A stretch of DNA of 64,000 bases from Marilutibacter chinensis (GTDB taxonomy: Bacteria; Pseudomonadota; Gammaproteobacteria; Xanthomonadales; Xanthomonadaceae), in the NCBI RefSeq assembly GCF_021725675.1, contig NZ_JAKJPO010000001.1, positions 806,001-870,000 on the forward strand. The letters run 5' to 3'. Shown here piece by piece: positions 37,701-45,723 of this stretch. The notes beneath the pieces are model-generated. The model was not told where the DNA came from and ran no database searches. It was given only the letters and a program-made list of their open reading frames with translations. Made by a program: the position numbers and the translations under genes. How positions within the stretch are numbered: the stretch's first letter is position 1; the number at the start of each line of letters is the position of its first letter.

Positions 37701-37859
37701 CTGCGGCTGGGTGGCCTCGATCCACGCCAACAAGTCCGGCAGGTACAGGCCGCTGGCGCGGTCGTGGTGGGCGGCATCGCCTTCGGCGTACAACCAGCCG
37801 TTGGCGGCCAGATGCCGGCAGATTTCCGACTCGAAGTGGTGTTCCTGGTGCAGGTTCAT
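34755..37859 (-). CDS. hsdR: Type I restriction enzyme, R subunit
   Basis: 1034 residues. ATP-dependent translocase and endonuclease of a type I restriction system. The N-terminal nuclease (about 1-170) has the PD-(D/E)XK core ending in VLFVNGIAVATAELKS. SF2 helicase motifs: HSAGSGKTNS (Walker A, about 310), VIADEAHSSQ (DEAH-type), FTATPKGKTLE, and the second RecA domain with VANKFQTGFDQP and LSRLNRAHSGKD. A helical C-terminal region binds HsdM. The start lies 2 bp after the fic stop, so the two are translationally linked. It is the last gene of the hsdM-hsdS-...-hsdR unit. Confidence 0.95.
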   Translation of the reverse strand: MNLHQEHHFESEICRHLAANGWLYAEGDAAHHDRASGLYLPDLLAWIEATQPQSWAALSKTHGPAVGERLADRIRKNLDERGTLDVLRRGVEMVGLKAPLSLVQFKPALAMNPLIQQHYAANRLRVVRQVRHSPDKPNDALDLVLFVNGIAVATAELKSDFTQSVGDAVDQYRFDRDPLPKGGRREPLLAFPGGALVHFAVSQAEVMMTTRLAGKDTFFLPFNRGNNGAAGNAPNPGGFATAYLWEEVWQCDSWLDILHRYLIGKRDDKKRLTTVIFPRYHQLDATRKLVADVRANGAGQRYLIQHSAGSGKTNSIAWSAHFLADLHDDAHNKLFDSVLVVSDRNVLDAQLQEAIFDFERTTGVVETITNEHGSKSAQLSQALKDGKKIIVCTIQTFPFALQAVQELAATEGKRFAVIADEAHSSQTGEAAAKLKQLLSAQEWAELQDGGEVDTEALLAAQMEARSGGSGLTYVAFTATPKGKTLELFGRPGPDGLPQPFHVYSMRQAIEEGFILDVLRNYTSYDLAFRLAHEGKEIDHKQVERSAAMKGIMQWVRLHPYNIASKVQIVVEHYRENVQPLLDGRAKAMVVVATRKEAVRWQKAIRGYIERQGYPLGVLVAFSGEVNDPESFPEAVTETSKLLNPELKGKDIREAFACEDYHLLLVANKFQTGFDQPLLCGMYVDKMLGGIQAVQTLSRLNRAHSGKDTTYILDFVNDPAEVLKAFKTYYETAELEAATDPNLVYDLRAKLDASGHYDEFEVERVAKVEMDPAGTQAQLSAALAPVAERLLKRYKAAQQAKTTAGARDDEAAAQAAKDELEALVLFKGDMGTFNRLYAFLSQMFDYGNTDIEKRFIFYRRLIPLLEFGRERDEVDLSKVVLTHHTLRRGAAQNLYAGSGEALKLPPVDAVGSGHVQEKQRAYLAEIIEKVNGLFEGQITDDDQLRFVDGVKGQMLNNGTLVSQAVSNTKEHFSNSPDLKEALMHAIMDFLDVHTTMSSQALGSERIREGLKDILLGPGQLYESLRSKGIRDQPQT

Positions 37860-37861
37860 GC

Positions 37862-39040
37862 TCAGGCCGCCCCCTCGGCTGGCACATCATCGGTGAACAG
37901 GCGCACGTAGGGCTCGTAACGGAACCTGCGGTTACGCGCGTATCCGGTCATCTCCATCAGGATGCCCAGCTCGACCAGCTTTGCGACCAGATTATTCGCT
38001 GCCGCATAGGTCGTTCCAGTCATCCCCTTTACATCGGCCACGGTGACAATGGGGCGATCGAACAGGCTCTCGAGCACGCGGTGACCATTGCCGGCCGCGC
38101 GCCCAAGCCGTTCGGTAATCGCCATTCGGTGCCCCTCGCGCAGCAACTGGATGCGCCGTGCCGTTTCCGCTGCCTCCCCGGCCACCTCGATCACGCCTCG
38201 CAGGAAGAACTCCAGCCAGGCTTCCCACTCGCCACGATCGCGCACGGCCTGCAGATGGTCGTAGTAGGCCTGCCGATGTCGGCGGAAGTAATGCGACAGA
38301 TACAGCACGGGCTTGTGCAGTACACCGCACTCGGTCAGCAGGAAAGTGATCAGCAGGCGCCCCACCCGCCCGTTGCCATCCAGGAAGGGGTGGATCGTCT
38401 CGAACTGCACATGCGCCAGCGCGATCTTGACCAACAGCGGCAGGCCGTCGTCCCGGTGCAGGAAACGCTCCAGGTCACCCAGCGCCTGCGGCACCTCTTC
38501 GTGGGGCGGCGGCACGAAGCTGGCCGTGGCCAGCGTACAACCGGCCGGACCGATCCAGTTCTGGCTGCGGCGCAGTTCCCCCGGTTGCAGGCGTCCGCCA
38601 CGCACCCCCTGCATCAGTTCGGCATGGATCTCGCGAATCAGCCGCACCGACACGGGCAACTCGTCCAGGCGCGCCAGGCCATGCTTCATGGCCCGTACGT
38701 AATTGACCACCTCGTCCACGTCACGCGGCATGGATTCGTCGAACAGGTCTGCCTCGGCGGCCAGCAGGTCCTGCAGCGAGCTCTGGGTGCCCTCGATCTG
38801 GCTCGACAGCACCGCCTCCTTGCGGACGTACATGAAAACGAACAGATCCGGGTTCGGCAGGGTCAACACCGAACCATCCAACCGGCCCAGGGCACGGTCG
38901 GCTTGCGACAACAGACTCGGCAACTCACCGACCAAGGCCACTGGCGGGTCCGGCGGCAATGCGGCGGGCAGGAAAGCGCTGTAGCCGGTCGGCTGGCGGA
39001 TGTAGCGGCCGGCGCGGGCTGAAGCGACTTGCGGGCTCAT
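37862..39040 (-). CDS. Fic family protein (adenylyltransferase-type)
   Basis: About 392 residues. Fic core motif HPFLDGNGRVGR with full H-P-F-x-D/E-G-N-G-R-x-x-R. The N-terminal inhibitory helix motif SSQIEGTQ (about 78-85) matches the class II autoinhibitory (S/T)-x-x-x-E-(G/N) pattern. A C-terminal winged-helix-like part (VADVKGMTGTTYAAANNLVAKLVELGIL) is a common Fic partner for DNA binding. It probably transfers AMP to a protein target. It sits between the accessory genes and hsdR inside the restriction locus. The ATG at 39040 is preferred over 39061 because GGGGAA lies just upstream. Confidence 0.92.
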   Translation of the reverse strand: MSPQVASARAGRYIRQPTGYSAFLPAALPPDPPVALVGELPSLLSQADRALGRLDGSVLTLPNPDLFVFMYVRKEAVLSSQIEGTQSSLQDLLAAEADLFDESMPRDVDEVVNYVRAMKHGLARLDELPVSVRLIREIHAELMQGVRGGRLQPGELRRSQNWIGPAGCTLATASFVPPPHEEVPQALGDLERFLHRDDGLPLLVKIALAHVQFETIHPFLDGNGRVGRLLITFLLTECGVLHKPVLYLSHYFRRHRQAYYDHLQAVRDRGEWEAWLEFFLRGVIEVAGEAAETARRIQLLREGHRMAITERLGRAAGNGHRVLESLFDRPIVTVADVKGMTGTTYAAANNLVAKLVELGILMEMTGYARNRRFRYEPYVRLFTDDVPAEGAA

Positions 39041-39180
39041 GCGTTTCCCCGAGTTGCGCATGGGCCGGGCGACACTCCATGCGATAGCCTGAGTTTACTA
39101 TAGAGGCGGCTGCGCTCCATATTCAATCCAGCCTGCAACAAGAAGGCCGAAGCACTGCCTTATTTCACTTTGTGCAGTTC

Positions 39181-40101
39181 TCAACTCTCGTTGTAGCTGC
39201 GCTCGATCAAGGGCTTGGCGCGCTCCAGGTCGGCCATGCTGTGCAGGGTCAGCTCCAGGTCGCCGGTGCCCCAGGTACCAATCTGGCGCACGTCGCGGCT
39301 GAAGCCCTCCTCCAACGCCACCGTGTCCGGGGCGACCTTGAGGTACACCAGCATCTTGTTCGGGTACATCACCACGCAGACAAAGTTCTTCAGGCGGCGG
39401 AAGGCGGTGTAGAGCTTGAGCTTGCGCTCCTGCACGTCGTCGCCCAGGGCGAGGACGTGGGCCGCCAGCGCGTCGTAGACGGCGCGCGTCTCCGGCAGCG
39501 AGCCGGTGTACTGCTCGTCGAAGCTCTTGTCCTTGCTGGGGCCCTTCGGCTTGGGCGCGGAGGCCGCGTCCGGCTTGGTCGTGGTCACGTCGGCCACGCT
39601 GACCGCGTTGACCAGTTCCAGAAGCAGCAGGTCGTCGGCGAACAGTTTGTAGCGCAGCAGCTCGATGTTGCGCGGAATCTGCTGCACCGCATGCTGGTCG
39701 TAGCGGGTGAAGTCGGCGGCGATGCACAGCAGGCGGGTGCCGGACCAGTCGATGGCGTCGGCCGCGTCCTTGCCCAGTTTCTCCATCACCAGCCAGCGGA
39801 ATTCGGCCTGGTGGTCGAGCAGCCAGTCCAGGTAGAACAGGCCCTGGTTGATGACGTTCTCGTTGCTGTGGCGCTTGTACTCGACAATGACCGGGCAACC
39901 GTTCTCGTCCAGCCCGAGCGAGTCGATGCGGCCCTTGTGGGTCTTGCCGGTGGCGTATTCGCTGGCGAGGAACTGCACTCCGAGGAAGGCCGGCATCTGC
40001 GCTTCGATCAAGTTCTGAAGTTCCTTCTCGATCGCGGCGACACGGCCGGGCAGCTCGGTGGCCTGACCAGCGGACAGCCGGAACAACTGGATATCGCTCA
40101 T
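39181..40101 (-). CDS. DUF5655-type protein with N-terminal PD-(D/E)XK-like nuclease fold
   Basis: 306 residues. The N-terminal half has a nuclease-like pattern: GRIDSLGLDENGCPVIVEYKR (about 58-78) gives D...E-x-K as in PD-(D/E)XK and DUF91/NucS-type folds. The C-terminal part (about 200-300, from DEQYTGSLPETRAVYDALAAHV to LRDVRQIGTWGTGDLELTL-like strands) resembles the DUF5655 domain. The start overlaps the preceding stop as ATGA with AGGAAAGG upstream. It lies between hsdS and fic in the restriction locus. The role is unknown; it may be an accessory nuclease or DNA-binding factor. Confidence 0.78.
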   Translation of the reverse strand: MSDIQLFRLSAGQATELPGRVAAIEKELQNLIEAQMPAFLGVQFLASEYATGKTHKGRIDSLGLDENGCPVIVEYKRHSNENVINQGLFYLDWLLDHQAEFRWLVMEKLGKDAADAIDWSGTRLLCIAADFTRYDQHAVQQIPRNIELLRYKLFADDLLLLELVNAVSVADVTTTKPDAASAPKPKGPSKDKSFDEQYTGSLPETRAVYDALAAHVLALGDDVQERKLKLYTAFRRLKNFVCVVMYPNKMLVYLKVAPDTVALEEGFSRDVRQIGTWGTGDLELTLHSMADLERAKPLIERSYNES

Positions 40102-40874
40102 ACGTTCCTTTCCTCCCTGTACCACTTCTGCCGACCAGGTTCGCGCGGAAACAGCTTGAGCAATCGGGGTTTTTGAGGTTCAAGCCAAAGCACACGGTCA
40201 AACGCGGAGTTGAATGCACCACTGCTGGCGGAGCGCAAGACCGAGTCCCTCACTTCTACCAGCTCTCCGCCGGAGGACCAGTCGTAGCAGATCAGGAGCC
40301 AAAGCTCGTCGCATCTGCTTTTGGCCTTCGCCGCACTCTTGTTTTTCCGGTCGATGACACGCTGAACATCGCCCGCCTTCACCTCTCCAACCCAGCCACT
40401 TTGCTCGGCATGCCACAACTGATCTCGACCATCCAGGCTTGGCCCAACGCGGATCGATGCGACCCCCGCGGGCAACCCGTCAAGGATGGCAATGCTGCTT
40501 TGAGGCCATTTCAGCCCGGCAGCATGCAACAACACCACATGCGCGATAGGCGCAACGAGAGCATCACAGCGTTTCCTGTCGAGAGTTTCCGGGCTCTGGA
40601 AACAAACTCTGACGTATGCAGCAGGGCCACCCAATCCCAGATAGTGCTCCCATGCCCTTCGGACCACCGCGTTCTTCCTGCTCTGAATCTCCTGTTGGGG
40701 CCGACCGGCCACCGGGGCGGCAAAGTACTCGGTGACCTCGACGCCGATGGACCTATCCGTCGATCTAAGGATGAAGTCAGGCACCTCGGAATCTTCAATG
40801 ATACCGACCTGTAAGAGTGGGTCGATCTTTCCGGCCTGCTGCAAAAGCCAACGTTCACGCGACTTGTTTGCCAT
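40098..40874 (-). CDS. Unknown protein of the restriction locus, possible degenerate PD-(D/E)XK fold
   Basis: 258 residues. Around 31-52 the sequence VPDFILRSTDRSIGVEVTEYF places a PD, then about twelve residues later an E-x-T, reminiscent of PD-(D/E)XK folds with a changed third residue. A later strand AVVRRAWEHYLGLG and KAGDVQRVIDRKNKSAAKAK are basic. Base composition is lower in GC than the flanking hsdM and fic genes. It starts 18 bp after hsdS and ends overlapping the next gene, so it is part of the hsd operon. An ATG at 40874 and a GTG at 40877 are equally possible. Confidence 0.7.
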   Translation of the reverse strand: MANKSRERWLLQQAGKIDPLLQVGIIEDSEVPDFILRSTDRSIGVEVTEYFAAPVAGRPQQEIQSRKNAVVRRAWEHYLGLGGPAAYVRVCFQSPETLDRKRCDALVAPIAHVVLLHAAGLKWPQSSIAILDGLPAGVASIRVGPSLDGRDQLWHAEQSGWVGEVKAGDVQRVIDRKNKSAAKAKSRCDELWLLICYDWSSGGELVEVRDSVLRSASSGAFNSAFDRVLWLEPQKPRLLKLFPREPGRQKWYREERNV

Positions 40875-40892
40875 CACCCCGCCCCCTTGAAC

Positions 40893-42239
40893 TCAGGAAG
40901 CGCCACGCACGTCGATCTTGCCGGTGACGGCGGCGGAGATCAGGGCGCTGCGGCGTTCTCGGAGTAAATCGATGGCACAAACAGCCTCCTTCTCAAGATT
41001 GGCCATGATCGAAAGTTGCTCGTCAAGATAGGCCCCTATCTCCAATTGCTCCGCTTCTGGCGGCCTTGTTATGACCGTCTGATTGAGATGCGTTGGCCCA
41101 AAGTGCTGGATGGTTGTCCCAGCCTTCAGCAAGTCGATCTGCGTAATGAACTGACTGGACACAACAAGGTGCCGGATATATGGCTTGTGCATAACTCCTG
41201 ACACACTTCGAAGGCGGATAATCCCGGTGTAGGGAATGCAGCCAGCCACATCAGGACCAACCTCGCACACGGTACCCATGCTTGCGCTGGCACTGATCAA
41301 CAGATCGCCCTCTGCTACGCGAAAGTGCTCCCATTGTTCAGCCACTCGCGCCGGGGCCAAGTAGTTGCAGCCATCGAGTGTGGCCCATCTACCTTGCACA
41401 CCTGAGACCCTTAGCAAGGGAACACCTTCATCGTGGAAGTCGGTGGCGAGGATTCCCGGCCCTTCCTGAAAGTCGACACAGTATCTGAAAGGAGCAATCT
41501 CCCAATGCACCGGCACATGGCCCAGCCAGAGGATGCCGGAGTCCTTCATCGGGACGTTGGGGTTGAGGCCGCGGGTGACGGCGTGGGAGATGGTGGCCTC
41601 GCGCTTTTCTGCCAGCAGCGACAGCAACTTTTCCTGCTCGGCGATAAGGGCGTCGATCTTGGCGGTTTCGCGGTCGAGGAAGGCAACGATTGCGTTCTGC
41701 TCATCCTGCAACGACGTGGCCAATCGAATCTCACCTATGATGGATCCATTGAGGTTGGCCAAACCCGTTGTGGAGTTAGACAGCAAATCCAGCTGTGTAC
41801 GTGCCAATCCATTGTTGAGGAGGTACCAAGCTAGCCTCGGACTAAGCTGCCCATCAAGACGCAAGCGCTGCATGAAGTTGGAGTAACAGGCGCCCATGGC
41901 CGCGACACTCTCGTCAACCAGCGTTGTCTTACCAATGTGCAACGCACTACCGCTTGACTTTGTGACCAGCAGGTCGCCCTCCTGCAACAGGGCAGAAAGC
42001 CTATCCCTATCAGCAAGCTTGCGCATAGCAGGCTCGCCTATTTGCCAATACCCGTCTACCGTCTGCTCAGTAGAACGCAGTACGGCCGTGTCATCGCTTC
42101 CGTCAGGGTCTTCGCCCCATACACCACCGTCGTTTTGCTCAATGACCCACTTGAATCGCTGTACTTTCCAGTGGGCTGGAACATCTCCAAGCCAAGGCAC
42201 CCCACTGTCCTTGTACTCCGGATACCTCGGCAAACTCAT
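40893..42239 (-). CDS. hsdS: Type I restriction enzyme, specificity (S) subunit
   Basis: 448 residues with two target-recognition domains: the first about 1-165, beginning YKDSGVPWLGDVPAHWKV; the second about 225-390, beginning MKDSGILWLGHVPVHWEI. A conserved helical spacer follows each (ETAKIDALIAEQEKLLSLLAEKREATISHAV and the parallel C-terminal EQLSIMANLEKEAVCAIDLLRERRSALISAAV). The two halves are thus paralogous, as usual for HsdS. The start overlaps the hsdM stop (ATGA). Both recognition domains are clearly AT-richer than hsdM and hsdR. Confidence 0.95.
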   Translation of the reverse strand: MSLPRYPEYKDSGVPWLGDVPAHWKVQRFKWVIEQNDGGVWGEDPDGSDDTAVLRSTEQTVDGYWQIGEPAMRKLADRDRLSALLQEGDLLVTKSSGSALHIGKTTLVDESVAAMGACYSNFMQRLRLDGQLSPRLAWYLLNNGLARTQLDLLSNSTTGLANLNGSIIGEIRLATSLQDEQNAIVAFLDRETAKIDALIAEQEKLLSLLAEKREATISHAVTRGLNPNVPMKDSGILWLGHVPVHWEIAPFRYCVDFQEGPGILATDFHDEGVPLLRVSGVQGRWATLDGCNYLAPARVAEQWEHFRVAEGDLLISASASMGTVCEVGPDVAGCIPYTGIIRLRSVSGVMHKPYIRHLVVSSQFITQIDLLKAGTTIQHFGPTHLNQTVITRPPEAEQLEIGAYLDEQLSIMANLEKEAVCAIDLLRERRSALISAAVTGKIDVRGAS

Positions 42240-44083
42240 TCCGCCAACTCCTCCAGCATCTTCATGATGTTGGCCGACACCTGCTTCAGCTCGGCATCGA
42301 TCTCCTCCAGCGGGCGCGGCGGCTCGAACACGTAGAAGTGGCGGTTGAACGGGATTTCGTAGCCGACCTTGCTCTTGCTCTCGTCGATCCACGCATCCAT
42401 GGCGTGCGGCAGCACTTCGCGCTCGAAGTATTCGCCGATGTGCTGCCCCAGCGGCACGTTCTCGGTGTCGCGCAGCTTGCTGTCGGACTGGGGCTGGCCC
42501 TTCTGTTTGCCCTTCTGGCCGAGGACGATATTGCCGGCCTCGTCGCGCAGTGGCCGTTCGACGGTGATGGTGGTGTAACCGAAGGCTTCGTTGCGGAAGC
42601 GGCGCGACAACGGGGCGCGCTTGAGCTTGCCGCCTTCGGGGGCCTTCGGGTCGGCATCGCCGTCGCGCAGGACGTGGCGGCCGGCTTCCTTGCCGTTGGC
42701 ATCGAGCACGGTGACCAGGTCGGCCTCGGCAAAGTCGCCGAACAGTTTGGTGACCTCGGCGATATGCTCGTCGCCCATTTCCTTGCGCTTGCTGCCCAGG
42801 CTCTTGCGCATCTTGCGCCAGAAGCGGCTGGCGTCGATCAGTTGCACCTGGCCCTTGCGGTGGGCGGGCTTCTTGTTGGAGACGATCCAGACGTAGGTGG
42901 CGATGCCGGTGTTGTAGAACATGTCGGTGGGCAGGCCGATGATGGCCTCGACCAGGTCGTTCTCCAGCAGGTAGCGGCGGATTTCGCTCTCGCCGCTGCC
43001 GGCGCCGCCGGTGAACAGCGGCGAGCCGTTGAGGACGATGCCGAAACGGCTGCCACCCTCGCCGCCCTTGACCGGGGCCATCTTCGAGACCAGGTGCAGC
43101 AGGAACAGCATGGAGCCGTCGGACACGCGCGGCAGGCCGGGGCCGAAGCGGCCGTCGAAACCCTTCTGCTCGTGCTCGGCGCGCACCGCCTTCTGCACCT
43201 TCTTCCATTCCACGCCGAACGGCGGGTTGGACAGCATGTAGTCGAACTTGCGCTGCGGGAAGCCGTCGTCACTGAGGGTGTTGCCGGCGACGATGTTCTC
43301 GACCGGCTGGCCGCGGATCAGCATGTCGGCCTTGCAGATGGCGTAGGACTCGTCGTTGAGTTCCTGCCCGTACAGGGTCAGACGCGCGGTCGGGTTGTGC
43401 TCGGCCAGGTGTTCGGCGGCAACCGAGAGCATGCCGCCGGTACCGGCGGTGGGGTCGTAGACGGTACGGACCACGGCGTTGCCGGCGCTGAGCACTTCGT
43501 CATCCTCGATGAAGATCAGGTTGACCATCAGGCGGATGACTTCGCGCGGAGTGAAGTGCTCACCGGCGGTTTCGTTGGACAGCTCGGCGAACTTGCGGAT
43601 CAGCTCCTCGAACACGTGGCCCATGCGGGCGTTGTCGACCTTGTCCGGATGCAGGTCGATGTTGGCGAACTTCTCGGTGATTAGGTACAGCAGGTCGGCC
43701 TTGGCCAGGCGCTCGACCTGGGTGTGGAAGTCGAAGCGCTCGAAGATGTCCCGGGCCTCCGGCGAGAAGCCCTGGATGTAGGCATAGAGGTTCTGGCGGA
43801 TGTGGTCCTGGTCACCTAGCAGTTTGGGCAGGTCCAACGGCGAGACGTTATAGAACTTCGCCGCGCCGACGAGGCGGCGCAGGAACGGGTCCGGGTTGAC
43901 TCCGGCATCGGACTTCTTCTTGTTCTCGGCCAGCACCTTGTCCTTGGTGGGCGCCAACACGCAGTCGAGGCGGCGCAGCACGGTGAACGGCAGGATCACC
44001 TTGCCGTACTCGGATTGCTTGTAGTCGCCACGCAGCAAGTCGGCGACGGACCAGATGAAGGCGGAAAGCGAGGATTGGTTCAT
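42236..44083 (-). CDS. hsdM: Type I restriction-modification, N6-adenine methylase (M) subunit
   Basis: 615 residues. The N-terminal helical HsdM domain (FIWSVADLLRGDYKQSEYGKVILPFTVLRR) is followed by the SAM-dependent methylase: motif I VYDPTAGTGGML (about 208-219), catalytic motif IV NPPFGVEW, GSMLFLLHLVSKM and IVLNGSPLFTGGAGSGES. Modifies the host site recognised through HsdS. First gene of the operon hsdM-hsdS-(258 aa)-(306 aa)-fic-hsdR. Confidence 0.96.
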   Translation of the reverse strand: MNQSSLSAFIWSVADLLRGDYKQSEYGKVILPFTVLRRLDCVLAPTKDKVLAENKKKSDAGVNPDPFLRRLVGAAKFYNVSPLDLPKLLGDQDHIRQNLYAYIQGFSPEARDIFERFDFHTQVERLAKADLLYLITEKFANIDLHPDKVDNARMGHVFEELIRKFAELSNETAGEHFTPREVIRLMVNLIFIEDDEVLSAGNAVVRTVYDPTAGTGGMLSVAAEHLAEHNPTARLTLYGQELNDESYAICKADMLIRGQPVENIVAGNTLSDDGFPQRKFDYMLSNPPFGVEWKKVQKAVRAEHEQKGFDGRFGPGLPRVSDGSMLFLLHLVSKMAPVKGGEGGSRFGIVLNGSPLFTGGAGSGESEIRRYLLENDLVEAIIGLPTDMFYNTGIATYVWIVSNKKPAHRKGQVQLIDASRFWRKMRKSLGSKRKEMGDEHIAEVTKLFGDFAEADLVTVLDANGKEAGRHVLRDGDADPKAPEGGKLKRAPLSRRFRNEAFGYTTITVERPLRDEAGNIVLGQKGKQKGQPQSDSKLRDTENVPLGQHIGEYFEREVLPHAMDAWIDESKSKVGYEIPFNRHFYVFEPPRPLEEIDAELKQVSANIMKMLEELAE

Positions 44084-44156
44084 TCGTTGTTCTGATAGTG
44101 AAAAATCACGGCAACGGGAGGGCGGCCTAAGCTCTACCCCCTGCGAAAAGGGGTTC

Positions 44157-44831
44157 CTACATCTCCGGAATCGCCATCAACGCCTCTTCATCGGCCTTGC
44201 TCGGGCGCTGGGCTTCTGCTTTCGCTTCCAGCCGCGCCTTCTCGGCCTGGTGCCGGACTCGGATCTCGGGCGGAATCACGTCGAGCTGACGATTCTGCTG
44301 GAACAGCGCGCGGTCGCCGGGGGCGAGCTGGCAGTTGCGGCTGAGCACTTCCAGTTCGTCGCCGGTGCGGGCGGCGGCGCTCTGCAGGTGGACGACGACG
44401 GCGAGGGTGTCGCCGAGCGGTTCCAGCGCGAGGCAGACCGCGTCAACGGTCGCCTGGCTGCGTTGTTCGTTGTGTTCGACGATCGCGAGCAGATTGCTGC
44501 GGTCGACCCAGGCCACGGAACGCACGCCTGCGACGCCGCGCGCGGCGGCCCGGGCGGCTTCGGGATCGATCGGGCGACGGGTATCGGGGACTTTCATCGA
44601 GCGCATCAGGTCGGTGTGCATGGCCTCGAACCGGCGCCGGGTGGCCTCCTGGTCGCCGGACAGGGCCGCGGCGCGCAGGGCGGCGAGGTTCGCGGCGGTC
44701 TCGACGGGGTCCAGCGGCTGACCGGCCTGTTGCGGGCGCGACGGCTGCGGCTCCGGTTCCGGCGCTCGGCTGCATGCGCCCAGGACGAAAAGGACGCTTG
44801 CCGCCATCCAGGTTCCGACCGCCGTTCGCAT
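44157..44831 (-). CDS. Predicted lipoprotein, unknown function
   Basis: 224 residues. The start at 44831 gives a lipoprotein signal ending VLFVLGACSR (lipobox LGAC, Cys about 20) and has GGGAG upstream. The mature part is Pro/Gln-rich at first, then a helical and beta domain with a GVRSVAWVDRSNLLAIV strand and a heavily charged Lys/Glu/Ala tail. No family recognised. It lies 73 bp downstream-in-map of the hsdM start and is transcribed toward it, so it precedes the restriction operon. Confidence 0.7.
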   Translation of the reverse strand: MRTAVGTWMAASVLFVLGACSRAPEPEPQPSRPQQAGQPLDPVETAANLAALRAAALSGDQEATRRRFEAMHTDLMRSMKVPDTRRPIDPEAARAAARGVAGVRSVAWVDRSNLLAIVEHNEQRSQATVDAVCLALEPLGDTLAVVVHLQSAAARTGDELEVLSRNCQLAPGDRALFQQNRQLDVIPPEIRVRHQAEKARLEAKAEAQRPSKADEEALMAIPEM

Positions 44832-45003
44832 CGCCTGCTCCCTCCCCCTCGCGAGCGGTTCAGGATAAGCCATCACGGTTCGGGCCGATGTGCGTGAGAT
44901 GGGCGCAGGCCTCACGCGATGCGCCTGCGGGACGGCGGCAGGCTCGCGCGGCCGTCACGACCGATGCCACGGCTGCCAGACCGCTTGCGATGCCAATGCC
45001 GAT

Positions 45004-45023
45004 GTTATAACGTTAGTCATAAC
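45004..45023. promoter_or_regulatory. Inverted repeat upstream of the AbrB-Doc pair
   Basis: GTTATAACGTTAGTCATAAC has symmetric ends (GTTAT...ATAAC). It sits directly before the GGAGG ribosome binding site of the antitoxin gene, the usual place for an autoregulatory operator. The local AT-richness also makes it a -10 candidate. Confidence 0.6.
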
Positions 45024-45037
45024 AATGGAGGTCCGTC

Positions 45038-45259
45038 ATGAAACTCAAGATCACCAGCATCGGCAACTCCGCCGGTGTCATCCTGCCCAAGGAACTGTTG
45101 GCCCGGCTGCGCCTGGAGAAGGGCGACGCGCTGTACGCGCTGGAGACGCCGGACGGGATCCGGCTGACGACCTTCGATCCGGAGCTGGCGGCGCAGATGG
45201 AAGTGGCCGAAGAGGTCATGCGCAGGCGCCGCACCCTGCTGCACAAGCTCGCGCAGTAG
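45038..45259 (+). CDS. AbrB/MazE-type antitoxin
   Basis: 73 residues. SpoVT/AbrB swapped-hairpin DNA-binding domain: MKLKITSIGNSAGVILPKEL is the standard GNS-x-G-V-x-L/I-P motif, then LEKGDALYALETPDG. The C-terminal basic helix (EEVMRRRRTLLHKLA) would bind the toxin. GGAGG lies eight bases upstream. It forms a two-gene unit with the Doc gene 15 bp downstream. Confidence 0.9.
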   Translation: MKLKITSIGNSAGVILPKELLARLRLEKGDALYALETPDGIRLTTFDPELAAQMEVAEEVMRRRRTLLHKLAQ

Positions 45260-45274
45260 AGGGAGGGCTCAAGG

Positions 45275-45703
45275 ATGATCATCTGGATCGGAAAGGCTCT
45301 CATCCTCGCCATCCACGAACGGCAGTTGGCCGAACACGGTGGTGGCACTGGCGTTCGCGATGAGGGCCTGCCCGAATCGGCACTGGCCCGCCCCTTGCAG
45401 ACCCAGGCCTACGGCGATCCTCCACCGGACCTGGCCGACCTTGCCGCCGCACTCGCCCACGGCCTGGCGCGCAATCATCCGTTCGTAGACGGCAACAAGC
45501 GCACCGCAGCAGTCGCCTGTGAGACTTTCCTGGTGCTCAACGGTGCGCGCCTCGACGCCAGCGACCTGGAGCTGTATCCGCAATACATCGCCCTCGCCGA
45601 CGGCAGCCTCGACGAGGCCGGCTTCGCCGGATGGCTGCGCGCGCATGTCGTGGTCGCGGCGCCGCGCGTGCAGGAACCTGCGGCGGCTTACGGAAACCGC
45701 TGA
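45275..45703 (+). CDS. Doc-type (death-on-curing) toxin, Fic fold
   Basis: 142 residues. The Fic/Doc active-site motif NHPFVDGNKRTA (about 69-80) matches the Doc form H-P-F-x-D-x-N-K-R-T, whose characterised members phosphorylate elongation factor Tu. The N-terminal helix has AIHERQLAEHGGGTGVRDEGLPESAL, typical of Doc. The second Fic-fold protein of the window, but only distantly related to the one in the restriction locus. The pairing with an AbrB-type rather than a Phd-type antitoxin is common on bacterial chromosomes. Confidence 0.92.
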   Translation: MIIWIGKALILAIHERQLAEHGGGTGVRDEGLPESALARPLQTQAYGDPPPDLADLAAALAHGLARNHPFVDGNKRTAAVACETFLVLNGARLDASDLELYPQYIALADGSLDEAGFAGWLRAHVVVAAPRVQEPAAAYGNR

Positions 45704-45723
45704 GTCGGCGGGCCCGCCCTGGC

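Noticed and set aside
45704-45723. GC palindrome between the Doc and PAP2 stops as a bidirectional terminator
   Set aside because: GGCGGGCCCGCC has no loop and no T run on either side.
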